DNA of 64,000 nt, from NCBI RefSeq assembly GCF_900103345.1, contig NZ_LT629702.1:5192501-5256500 (forward strand), written 5' to 3'. Of the stretch, positions 47,820 to 55,691 are shown one piece after another. The notes beneath the pieces were generated by a model that saw nothing but the letters and a program-made list of their open reading frames with translations, was not told the origin of the DNA and made no database searches. The DNA is from Pseudomonas azotoformans. Lineage in GTDB: Bacteria > Pseudomonadota > Gammaproteobacteria > Pseudomonadales > Pseudomonadaceae. The translations under genes were made by a program, and so were the position numbers. How positions within the stretch are numbered: the first letter of the stretch is position 1; each line of letters starts with the position of its first letter.

Positions 47820-49063
47820 GCGGCATCCCCTGCACAAATTTCCGACAACATCCGCAAGCGTCGCTTGGGCTCACTCACAAACGGGTTGCGCTCATCCCAC
47901 GCATAACCGGCGAGGATCGACGCGATCATCCGGCGAATTTCCGGCGAGCTGCCCGGATGGAAGATCACATCCTGGAACGTCCCGGCGTACCAGCCTTCGA
48001 CGTAGCAGCGGAAGGTATCGACACCGCGCTTCAACGGTTCGGCAAACTCGGTCTGCCAGTCTACGGTTTCGCCGTTGAGCTGACGATGCAGCACGCCGGC
48101 TGCCATGCTCGCCGAACGCATGGCGATGGTCACACCCGAAGAGAACACCGGGTCGAGGAATTCCGCCGCGTTACCCAGCAAAGCGAAACCCGGACCGTGC
48201 AGGGCTTTGACGTTGGCTGCATAGCCGCCGATGGTCCGCGCTGGCGTATCCCAGACGGCGTTTTGCAGCACGCCGGACAGGCTTGGGGTCTCATCGATGA
48301 AGCCGCGCAGGCAGGCGTCGAGGTCAGCATCGCGACCGTCGAAATGCGGCTTGGCGGCGACTACGCCCACCGAGCAGCGGCCGTTGCTGAACGGGATGGT
48401 CCAGAACCAGATATCACGCTTCGTAGGGTGTGTGGTCACCAGGATCTTGGTGCGGTCGAAGCCCGGGTGTTCGATGCGATCTTCGATGTGGGTGAACACC
48501 GCCTGGCGCACCGGAAAGTCCGACGGCAGATCCAGCTCCAGCAGGCGCGGCAATACCCGGCCGTAGCCGCTGGCATCCAGCACGAACTTGGCCTTGAGGT
48601 GGTATTCGCTGCCGTTCTCCCGGCGCACATGCAGGTAGCGCGACTCGCCCTTGAAGTCCACGCCGACGATGGTTTCGCCGTAGCGGATGTCCACGCCTTG
48701 CTTGGCGGCCTGATCGGCCAGCAACTTGTCGAACTCGTCGCGCTGCACCTGGAAGGTGGTCGGTTTGCCGTTGCTGAAGGTGTCGCCGAAATCAAACGCG
48801 CTGTAGCGCTCGCCCCAGGCGAACGCGGCGCCGGTCTTCACCTGGAAGCCCGCCGCCTGCACGGCGTCGAGCATGCCGGCTTCTTCGATGAAGTCGATGC
48901 AGTGCGACAGCAGGCTTTCGCCAATCGAGAACCGTGGGAAATGCTGGCGCTCGATGATCAATACATCATGCCCTTTGCGCTTTAACAGCGCGGCGGCGAT
49001 GGCCCCGGATGGACCGGCACCGATCACCACCACCTGGCGACGTTCCATTTCAACTGTGGGCAC
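47816..49063 (-). CDS. FAD-dependent oxidoreductase, halogenase-like
   Basis: 415 residues from GTG 49063, chosen because AAGGAG lies seven bases upstream; ATG 49081 and ATG 49048 are less well placed. Rossmann motif VVIGAGPSG (12-20), FSIGESLL (45-52), then GFQVKTGAAFAWG with Lys76, and DIWFWTIPF containing WFWTIP (219-224), a match to the WxWxIP signature of flavin-dependent halogenases. The C-terminal FAD motif is GFALLGNAAEFLDPVFSSGV. Xanthomonadins are brominated aryl polyenes, so ring or chain halogenation is a real possibility. A non-halogenating hydroxylase of the same superfamily is the alternative. Confidence 0.82.
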   Translation of the reverse strand: MPTVEMERRQVVVIGAGPSGAIAAALLKRKGHDVLIIERQHFPRFSIGESLLSHCIDFIEEAGMLDAVQAAGFQVKTGAAFAWGERYSAFDFGDTFSNGKPTTFQVQRDEFDKLLADQAAKQGVDIRYGETIVGVDFKGESRYLHVRRENGSEYHLKAKFVLDASGYGRVLPRLLELDLPSDFPVRQAVFTHIEDRIEHPGFDRTKILVTTHPTKRDIWFWTIPFSNGRCSVGVVAAKPHFDGRDADLDACLRGFIDETPSLSGVLQNAVWDTPARTIGGYAANVKALHGPGFALLGNAAEFLDPVFSSGVTIAMRSASMAAGVLHRQLNGETVDWQTEFAEPLKRGVDTFRCYVEGWYAGTFQDVIFHPGSSPEIRRMIASILAGYAWDERNPFVSEPKRRLRMLSEICAGDAA

Positions 49064-49096
49064 GAGGGCTCCTTGCCACATTGGCGATAATCACAT

Positions 49097-51430
49097 TCAT
49101 AAGGCGTGTTTCTGTTGCCCGGCCCAGGGTGCCAGCATAAAGCTGAAGGCCAGGCCCAGGCTGACCGATAAGCCGAAATTGCTCACCGCCGGTGTACTGG
49201 ACACCGCCAGCAGGCCAAACGACAACCAGGTCGTCAACGCTGCCAACAAGGTCCCCAAGAGACTGACCGCAGGACCGCCGATTTGCTCGCGCATCAGGAT
49301 CGCGTAGTCGACGCTGATGGCCGTGACCAGCAGCAGGCCGAACAGGCTGAACAGCGTCAGCGGCTGGCCCAGCCAACCGAGGCTGGCCAGGCTGCACAGC
49401 GCCGCCAGCAACGGCAGGGCGACGATACGCAAGGCACCGCCGAAGCCGAATGGCAGGATCAGCAGCAGCACGATCAATACGCAGGACATCAACTTCAATT
49501 CCGCGGCGCTGATCTGGGTGTCGGCAAACACTCGGTTCAAGTCGCCCAGGCGGTCGACTAACTGCACGCCGGGCAGATCCAGCGCTTGCACACGCAGCAG
49601 CGCGGGGTTGTTCAAGCCTTGCAGGCTGACCATCGCCGCCACGCCGCCCTCCACCGGCCCGAGCCACAGCGTGCGCCAAGGTTCGGCCAGCGGGCCTTTC
49701 AGCGCGGCGTCGATGTCTTGGGTGGGCAGTGCTTGCAACTGGGTGACTTCGGCTTGCAAGGCACTGGCGGGTACGCCCAGGTCCAGCAGTGGTTGCCAGT
49801 GTTGCGGCAGTGCGTTCAGCGCATCGCGCAGTTGTTGCTGTTCGGCGGGCAGGCTGACCAATTGATTGAGCGCCAGGTAGCCCTGGAGCTTATCCATGTT
49901 CACCAGTTGATCAAGGCGTTGGCCCAGCGCACGTTGACGCTCCAACAGCTGCTGCTGGTTGTCTGCACGCACCAGGAAGAACTGGCTGGTGGGCTGGAAC
50001 CCGGTGATCCGCGCCACGGCCTGGGCTTCTTGCAGCAATTGCGGCGGCGCACCGATCCACTGGCGGATATCGTTCTTGCTGTTCAAGTGCCACAGACCAC
50101 CGGCGCAAAACAGCAGCAGCAGCGCCAGCAAGGCTGGGCTCGGCACGCGCTTGAGCAACGACTCGCGCACCAGCCACAGGCATTCGGCAATGCGCAGCGG
50201 CCATTGCGCCGGGCGCAGTTCGACGCCCTTGAGCAGCGCCGGCAGCAGGCACACGGCGGACAGGTACGCACCGACCAGACCCGCTGCGGAGAACACCGCA
50301 ATCTGGGTCAGCGCCGGGAACGGCGTCCAGGCCAGTGCCAGGTAACCGATGCAGCTGGTAGCCAGGCTCAGACTCAAGCCCGGCAAGGTGATGCGCAACG
50401 CCGGCCAACTGCGCCACGGCTGCAGGCTCCAGCTCTTCGACAGGTAGTGCAGCGGGTAATCCACCGCCACGCCGATCAGGCTGGAGCCCAGCACCAAGGT
50501 CATCACATGCATATGGCCGAACAGCGCCACACAGGCCACCGCGCCAAACAGCATGCCCACCAGCACCGGCACAAACGCTAGCAACACGCGCCAGCGGCGG
50601 AAGGCGAGCAGCAGCAACAACAGGATGCCGACGGTAGCGCCGCCGCCGACCCAGGTGATCTCCCGCGTGGCCTGCTGCTGACCATTGGCGGCGTACAACA
50701 AGCCGCTGGCGGCGAGCAACTGCGCGCCTTGCTGACCGGCTTGCGCGCGGCTCGCCTGGAGCAGGTCCGCCACTTGCAGCGGCAGTTTCATGTCGAAGGC
50801 ATTGCCGGTGGTGCGTGCCCGCAGCAGCACCCAGCTTTTGCCGTCGGCATCGGCGATCAGCGCACCGCTGCCGATATCCAGCTGCACCGAGCCGTGTTGC
50901 GGCTGGCTGTTCTGGATACGCCCGGTCAGGCCCAGCCAGTCATCCTGGCTCGGCACCAGGCTGAACCCGGTGAAGGGATCGAACAGGGCCTGTACGCGTT
51001 GCTGGATAAACGCGTCGGGGTGTTCGACGAGCTGTTCGCGGTCCTTGGTCGATAGCATCGCCAGGCGGCCACGCAGCAATTGCTCGCGCAGCGCCGGCAA
51101 GTCGGCTTGCAGGTTCCACTGCACCTTTTCAAACAGCCCGCTGGCCTGCCAGCGCTCGCCCAACTGTTGCGCCACGGCCACGGCTTGCTGGCGGTCGGCA
51201 TGCCCCACCAGCACCAGCATTTCGCGGTTCAGCGGTTCCTGCATGCGTTGTTCGGCTTGCTGTTCAAGCGCATCCGGGGTGTTGCCCGGCACCAGTTCCA
51301 TCAGGTTGGCCGACAGCGGCGCGCCGTGACGCCATTGCCATCCGGCCAGGGCCAGCATGGCCACCAGCAGGATCAGGAACAGGCGCGGCAGCAGGCGCTC
51401 ACTGGGCAAAGTCGTGTTGCTCCGCTTCAC
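49097..51430 (-). CDS. MMPL/RND-type lipid exporter of the APE operon
   Basis: 777 residues from GTG 51430; no good ribosome site is visible and the gene overlaps the LolA-like gene by 32 bases, so coupling is likely. First TM at ~17-32, a periplasmic domain to ~255, then a block of five TMs (256-410) with GSSLIGVAVDYPLHYL. A second TM, periplasmic domain and five-TM block repeat this layout (LLVTAISVDYAILM). The duplicated VDY sites match the proton-relay Asp/Tyr pairs of MMPL proteins. Expected to flip or extrude the polyene lipid from the inner membrane. Confidence 0.92.
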   Translation of the reverse strand: MKRSNTTLPSERLLPRLFLILLVAMLALAGWQWRHGAPLSANLMELVPGNTPDALEQQAEQRMQEPLNREMLVLVGHADRQQAVAVAQQLGERWQASGLFEKVQWNLQADLPALREQLLRGRLAMLSTKDREQLVEHPDAFIQQRVQALFDPFTGFSLVPSQDDWLGLTGRIQNSQPQHGSVQLDIGSGALIADADGKSWVLLRARTTGNAFDMKLPLQVADLLQASRAQAGQQGAQLLAASGLLYAANGQQQATREITWVGGGATVGILLLLLLAFRRWRVLLAFVPVLVGMLFGAVACVALFGHMHVMTLVLGSSLIGVAVDYPLHYLSKSWSLQPWRSWPALRITLPGLSLSLATSCIGYLALAWTPFPALTQIAVFSAAGLVGAYLSAVCLLPALLKGVELRPAQWPLRIAECLWLVRESLLKRVPSPALLALLLLFCAGGLWHLNSKNDIRQWIGAPPQLLQEAQAVARITGFQPTSQFFLVRADNQQQLLERQRALGQRLDQLVNMDKLQGYLALNQLVSLPAEQQQLRDALNALPQHWQPLLDLGVPASALQAEVTQLQALPTQDIDAALKGPLAEPWRTLWLGPVEGGVAAMVSLQGLNNPALLRVQALDLPGVQLVDRLGDLNRVFADTQISAAELKLMSCVLIVLLLILPFGFGGALRIVALPLLAALCSLASLGWLGQPLTLFSLFGLLLVTAISVDYAILMREQIGGPAVSLLGTLLAALTTWLSFGLLAVSSTPAVSNFGLSVSLGLAFSFMLAPWAGQQKHAL

Positions 51431-52085
51431 TTAGGGGCTGGGCTGCGGTGCTGTCCTGCATGCGCAGCAGGGTGCTGTCGCCCTGGGTTTCCAGCAGCTC
51501 GATTTTTTGCACCAACTCGCCACCGTCGATATTGATCTGGGTGAAGACTTGTTTTAACAGCAGCGAGCGTGGGATCAGCGTCAGCTTCCAGTCGTTGGCT
51601 TCGCCTTTCAATTGCAGTTCGAAGTCTCGCTGCAAGCCGCTGCTGTCGCCCTGCAGTACGGCCAGGAACAGGCGGTTCTGTTCAGCGCCGGCGCTCTTGT
51701 TCGGCAGCAGTTGCCAGCCATTGGTATCGCGACGGGCAATGCCCTGGGCGCTGATGCGGTAGTCCTGTTGCAGTGGGGTTTTCAGCAGCCACAGTAGGCC
51801 ATGGTCCTTGGCGAGCACGAAGGTGCCTTTGCTGACCAATGGCTGGGGCAGGGCGCGCAGGTGTTTTTCCTGGGTGAAGTTGCCGTGGATTACCGAGGGT
51901 TTGGCCAACTGGTCGCTGAGTTGCTGCAAATCGAAAGCGTGGGCACTGAAACTCAGGAACAACCCGATCAAAAATGTGGGAGCGGGCTTGCTCGCGAAGA
52001 ACTTGAGGACGCCGCGCAGTGTCAGGCGGATTGCGTTATCGTTGACGACCTTCGCGAGCAAGCCCGCTCCCACAGGGGATCTCAT
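51399..52085 (-). CDS. LolA-like periplasmic carrier with REP-derived N-terminus
   Basis: 228 residues from ATG 52085, which overlaps the thioesterase stop (ATGA). Residues 1-~37 (MRSPVGAGLLAKVVND..., LKFFASKPAPTF) are translated straight through a REPIN; the hydrophobic core LIGLFLSFSAHA then gives a plausible signal peptide cut before FDLQQLSDQL. The mature part has VIHGNFTQEKHLRALPQPLVSKG, WLLKTPLQQDYRIS and ELQLKGEANDWKLTLIP, the LolA/outer-membrane-lipoprotein-carrier fold (DUF-type of APE clusters). It should carry the polyene lipid across the periplasm between the MMPL exporter and the outer-membrane lipoprotein. Confidence 0.85.
   Translation of the reverse strand: MRSPVGAGLLAKVVNDNAIRLTLRGVLKFFASKPAPTFLIGLFLSFSAHAFDLQQLSDQLAKPSVIHGNFTQEKHLRALPQPLVSKGTFVLAKDHGLLWLLKTPLQQDYRISAQGIARRDTNGWQLLPNKSAGAEQNRLFLAVLQGDSSGLQRDFELQLKGEANDWKLTLIPRSLLLKQVFTQINIDGGELVQKIELLETQGDSTLLRMQDSTAAQPLSEAEQHDFAQ
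51973..52074. repeat. REPIN of a second arm type, inside a coding region
   Basis: Arms AATGTGGGAGCGGGCTTGCT and complement (CTTCGCGAGCAAGCCCGCTC), centre ~45 bases. Differs from the TGTGGGAGGGGGC family by GAGCGGGCTTGCTCGCGAAG. It lies wholly within the first 38 codons of the LolA-like gene. Confidence 0.92.
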
Positions 52086-52507
52086 TTCAAAGCTCTCTCT
52101 ACGGCGTCGGTGAATATCTTGGGGGAGGCCAGTTGCATCTCGCGGCTGGTGACGTCTACTGCGACTTGCACGGTGCTTGCGCGGGTCAAACGCTCGCCAC
52201 TGGCCAGGTCGGTGATCAGGTAGTTGACCTTCAAGCGGTTCTCCCACTCCACCAGGCTGGCGCGCACGTTGATGGTCTGGCCGAACACGGCGCCGCGCAC
52301 GTAGCGCAGTTGCAGGTCGATCACCGGCCAGGCGTAGCCCGATTCGAGCATCGCCGTATAGTTGTGGCCGAGCTTGTCCAGCAACGCGCAACGCGCCACC
52401 TCAAGGTACTTCACGTAATGCCCGTGCCACACGACGTTCATGGTGTCGACGTCAAAAAACGGCACGAGGATTTCAGTGTCGCAATGCAATACGCCCTGGC
52501 TACGCAT
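52082..52507 (-). CDS. 4HBT-type acyl thioesterase
   Basis: 141 residues from ATG 52507, overlapping the lyase stop by 8 bases. Hotdog thioesterase with PFFDVDTMNVVWHGHYVKYLE (seen in two halves), the Asp19/Asp21 region being catalytic in the 4-hydroxybenzoyl-CoA thioesterase family, and YVRGAVFGQTINVRASL. Probably releases or proofreads acyl chains from ACP/CoA in polyene synthesis. Confidence 0.87.
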   Translation of the reverse strand: MRSQGVLHCDTEILVPFFDVDTMNVVWHGHYVKYLEVARCALLDKLGHNYTAMLESGYAWPVIDLQLRYVRGAVFGQTINVRASLVEWENRLKVNYLITDLASGERLTRASTVQVAVDVTSREMQLASPKIFTDAVERALK

Positions 52508-54041
52508 GCAGCCTCCAATGTTGCTCGGCGATGCGTTGCAGGCACAGGCGCAGTTCGCCTTCCAGGGCGCGGTCTTCGATGACCGGTGGGAAGTCCTTGG
52601 CCAGCTCTTCATGCATCGCCGCCAAGGCGGGTGGCAGCGGCCGCGCATCCTCGGCCTGGGCCCGCAGCCATACGCCCTGGTTGGCGGCTAGCAGGGTCGC
52701 TGCGGCGACTTGTTCGGTCAGCTCCAGCACGCGGATCGCATCGCGGGCGGCGATGGTGCCCATGCTGACCTTGTCCTGGTTGTGGCACTCGGTGGAGCGC
52801 GAGAACACGCTGGCCGGCATCGTATTTTTCAGGGCTTCGGCGGTCCAGGCGCTGGTGCCGATCTGCACCGCCTTGAAGCCGTGGTTGATCATGGCGCGAT
52901 CAGCCGGCGCGCCGGACAGGTTGCTCGGCAGGCCGTGGTTGTAACGCACGTCTACCAGCAGCGCGAGCTGGCGGTCGAGCAGGTCAGCGACGTTGGCCAC
53001 CAGAGTCTTGAGGCTGTCCATGGCGAAGGCAATGTGCCCGCCGTAGAAGTGCCCGCCGTGCAACACGCGTTCTTCTTCGGCGTCGATGATCGGGTTGTCG
53101 TTGGCGCTGTTCAACTCGATCTCGATGAACGAACGCAGCCAGTTCAGGCTGTCGGCCAGCACACCGAGGACGTGGGGCGCGCAACGCAGCGAGTAACGGT
53201 CTTGCAGGCGATGCAGCGGTGCAGTGGGCGCATCGATGGCCAGGTCCTTGCGCAGCCAGGCGGCGACTTGCATCTGCCCCGGGTGCGGCTTGGCGGCGAA
53301 CAGGCGCTCGTCGAAGTGTTCCGGGTTGCCTTGCAGCGCCACCACGTTCAACGCGGTGATGCGCGTGGCCAGTTGCAGCAGGTAGTCGGCGCGGGCGAAG
53401 GCCAGGCATGCCAGGCCGGTCATCACGGCGGTGCCGTTCATCAGCGCCAGGGCTTCCTTGGGGCGCAGCACCAGGGGATCCCAGCCCAGTTCGCGGTGCA
53501 CGTCGGCGGCCTGGCGGCGTTCGCCACGGAACATCACTTCGCGTTCACCGGACAAGGTTGCGGCCACGTAGGACAGCGGTGTCAGGTCACCGCTGGCGCC
53601 CACCGAACCTTCTTCCGGGATCAGCGGCAGCACATCGTGTTCGAGGAACGCATGCAGGCGCTCCAGCAATTCCACGCGCACACCGGATACGCCGTGGCAC
53701 AGCGACTGCAAACGTGCAGCCAGCACCGCTCGGGTCGCCTGGGCGTCGAGCAGTTTGCCCAGGCCGCAACCATGGAACGTGTACAGATGACGGGGCAGGG
53801 CCTCGACGTGTTGCAAGGGCACCGCCACCACGCAGGAGTCGCCGTAGCCGGTGGTCACGCCGTAGATCACGCCTTCCTTGTCCAGCAGCGAGTCGAGGAA
53901 CTGCGCGCCCTTGGCGATGCGTTGGCGATAGGCGGCGTCATCCTGCAATTGGGTCGGCGCCTGACGGTTGGCCAGGGCCAGCACGTCTTCGATGCGCAAA
54001 GGGCGTTCGCCAAAGGTTACCGGCTCAAGATGCGTGGTCAT
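52500..54041 (-). CDS. Aromatic amino acid ammonia-lyase (HAL/TAL/PAL family)
   Basis: 513 residues from ATG 54041. The MIO prosthetic-group triad Ala149-Ser150-Gly151 is in GSVGASGDLTPLSY. Catalytic Tyr60 lies in IYGVTTGYGDS, and QDKVSM and NSANDNP complete the site. The residues that set substrate choice are Phe89-His90 (LYTFHGCGLG), unlike the Ser-His of HutH (LVLSHAAG), and the gene is not near hut genes. So it is more likely a Tyr/Phe lyase making 4-coumarate or cinnamate as the aryl starter for the polyene. Overlaps the upstream acyltransferase by 17 bases and the thioesterase by 8. Confidence 0.9.
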   Translation of the reverse strand: MTTHLEPVTFGERPLRIEDVLALANRQAPTQLQDDAAYRQRIAKGAQFLDSLLDKEGVIYGVTTGYGDSCVVAVPLQHVEALPRHLYTFHGCGLGKLLDAQATRAVLAARLQSLCHGVSGVRVELLERLHAFLEHDVLPLIPEEGSVGASGDLTPLSYVAATLSGEREVMFRGERRQAADVHRELGWDPLVLRPKEALALMNGTAVMTGLACLAFARADYLLQLATRITALNVVALQGNPEHFDERLFAAKPHPGQMQVAAWLRKDLAIDAPTAPLHRLQDRYSLRCAPHVLGVLADSLNWLRSFIEIELNSANDNPIIDAEEERVLHGGHFYGGHIAFAMDSLKTLVANVADLLDRQLALLVDVRYNHGLPSNLSGAPADRAMINHGFKAVQIGTSAWTAEALKNTMPASVFSRSTECHNQDKVSMGTIAARDAIRVLELTEQVAAATLLAANQGVWLRAQAEDARPLPPALAAMHEELAKDFPPVIEDRALEGELRLCLQRIAEQHWRLHA

Positions 54042-54960
54042 CGGTCTTCCAGAAAGGGTAAAAGTTGAACCATTGTTGGGGCGCTTCCAGGCAGAACTGG
54101 CCCAGGCGTGCGGCGTAGCGCGCGGTCCACAGGGCTATGACCTGCTCGCGGGTGTTGCGTTTCCATTCGATCGAATCTGAGAAAGGCTCGATGCTCAGGC
54201 GATAGCGGTTGCCGTGCTTGAGGCACATCAACAGGTTCACCGGGCATTTGAGCAATCCGGCCAGCAGCCACGGGCCTTGGGGGAAGGCGGCGTCATGGCC
54301 GAGGAAATCCACGCGTACCGTGCGCCCGCCGTGCAGCGGCACGCGGTCGCCGGCAATTGCCAGCCACTCGCCATCGTCCAGGCGCTGGCTGAGCAGCAGC
54401 ATGGTGGCCGGGTCCAACTCGCTGACCTGGATCAGGCGCAAGTGCGTCGCCCCGGCCTCGCCCAACAGGCGGTTGAATTGTTCAGCGTGCTTGGTGTGCA
54501 CCAGCACGTTCATGGTGACTTGCTCACCGAGCTCGGCCAGCGCCCGGCACACTTCGAGGTTGCCCAGGTGCGCGCCCACCAGCATCTGCCCGCGCTCGCC
54601 GCGCAGTTGTCCGCGCAATTGCGCCGGGTCGTTGATCTCGATCTGCTCCAGGCGCAGCTTGCCGTTCCACACGTCGAGCTTGTCGAGCAGCGAGTCGGCA
54701 AAGGCCATGAACTGGCCGAAGACTTTCCAGTGGGTAGGGCGCAGTTCGTCACGCCCGCTCCAGTCGGCCAGGCGCTGCTGGTATTGCCAGGCGCTCTGGC
54801 GTGCGGTGCGGCCGAACAGGAAGAAGTACAGGACGATGCCGTACAGCACCGGGCTCAGCAGTCGACGACCCAGGACCTTGGCGGCGAAGGCGGTGAGTTT
54901 CATCAGCCAATAGCTGCCGCGTTCCTCGCGGTCGGCCCAGTGTTTGCCGCTGTCGCTCAT
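54025..54960 (-). CDS. LpxL/HtrB-family lysophospholipid-type acyltransferase
   Basis: 311 residues from ATG 54960, overlapping the glycosyltransferase stop (ATGA). The acyltransferase motif HLGNLE (His131, Glu136; H-x4-E) in MLVGAHLGNLEVCRAL, then AIAGDRVPLHGGRTV and LGHDAAFPQGPWLLAGLL. A membrane segment is at ~35-50. Known APE clusters carry such an acyltransferase, often fused to a glycosyltransferase; here the two are separate genes. Likely transfers an acyl chain to the lipid anchor. Confidence 0.87.
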   Translation of the reverse strand: MSDSGKHWADREERGSYWLMKLTAFAAKVLGRRLLSPVLYGIVLYFFLFGRTARQSAWQYQQRLADWSGRDELRPTHWKVFGQFMAFADSLLDKLDVWNGKLRLEQIEINDPAQLRGQLRGERGQMLVGAHLGNLEVCRALAELGEQVTMNVLVHTKHAEQFNRLLGEAGATHLRLIQVSELDPATMLLLSQRLDDGEWLAIAGDRVPLHGGRTVRVDFLGHDAAFPQGPWLLAGLLKCPVNLLMCLKHGNRYRLSIEPFSDSIEWKRNTREQVIALWTARYAARLGQFCLEAPQQWFNFYPFWKTDDHAS

Positions 54961-55691
54961 GCTTGCCACCGTCGCCACAGGATCATCGGCGCGCGGATCA
55001 GCATGCCGAAGAACAACCGGGTGTGCATGGCCGAGATGCGTACGTTGTCGCGGAACAGGCGGAAGTGCGACAGTCCATCGGCCGGGTAATGCACCTGGGT
55101 CGGCAGCCAGCGCATCGGCTGGTTGCGCCAGGCCAGGCGCACCAGGATGTCGGAGTCGAAGTCCATGCGCGTGCCGATGTAGGCCGAGTTCATCAGCGCC
55201 AGCACCGGTGCCAGCGGGTACACGCGAAAACCGCACATCGAGTCGCGGATCTGCAACGACAGGGTGTTGATCCACACCCACACGTGGGTCAGGTAGCGCG
55301 CATACAAACGGCCTTTGGGCACGCTGTCGTCGTATTCCGGGTAGCCGCAGATGATCGCGTCGGGGTGCCGGCGCGAGGTGTCGATAAAGGTTTCGACTTC
55401 GCGCAGGTCGTGCTGGCCGTCGGCGTCGACTTGCAGGGCATGGCTGAAACCCAGGCGTGAGGCTTCGCGGAAGCCGGCCATCACTGCGCCGCCTTTGCCC
55501 TGGTTGCTGGGCAAGGTCAGCAGGGTGACGTTTTCCAGGGTTGCCAGTTGCGCCAATACCGCCGCGCACGTCGGGCTGCTGCCGTCATCCACCAACAGGC
55601 AGGGCAGGCCGCTGTCCAGCAGGCTGTGGACCACGGCCGGCACGGCGGCTTCGTGGTTATAGACCGGGATCAGAGCACAGGGGTTATGCAT
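54957..55691 (-). CDS. Family 2 glycosyltransferase
   Basis: 244 residues from ATG 55691, overlapping the ligase stop by 8. GT-A fold: [25 protein letters not shown] (35-40), and DADGQHD (89-95) as the metal/nucleotide-sugar site, with SNQGKGGAVMAGFREA. Similar to dolichol-phosphate-mannose synthase-like enzymes. Probably adds a sugar during building of the polyene lipid anchor. The C-terminus (MHTRLFFGMLIRAPMILWRRW) may contact the membrane. Confidence 0.87.
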   Translation of the reverse strand: MHNPCALIPVYNHEAAVPAVVHSLLDSGLPCLLVDDGSSPTCAAVLAQLATLENVTLLTLPSNQGKGGAVMAGFREASRLGFSHALQVDADGQHDLREVETFIDTSRRHPDAIICGYPEYDDSVPKGRLYARYLTHVWVWINTLSLQIRDSMCGFRVYPLAPVLALMNSAYIGTRMDFDSDILVRLAWRNQPMRWLPTQVHYPADGLSHFRLFRDNVRISAMHTRLFFGMLIRAPMILWRRWQA

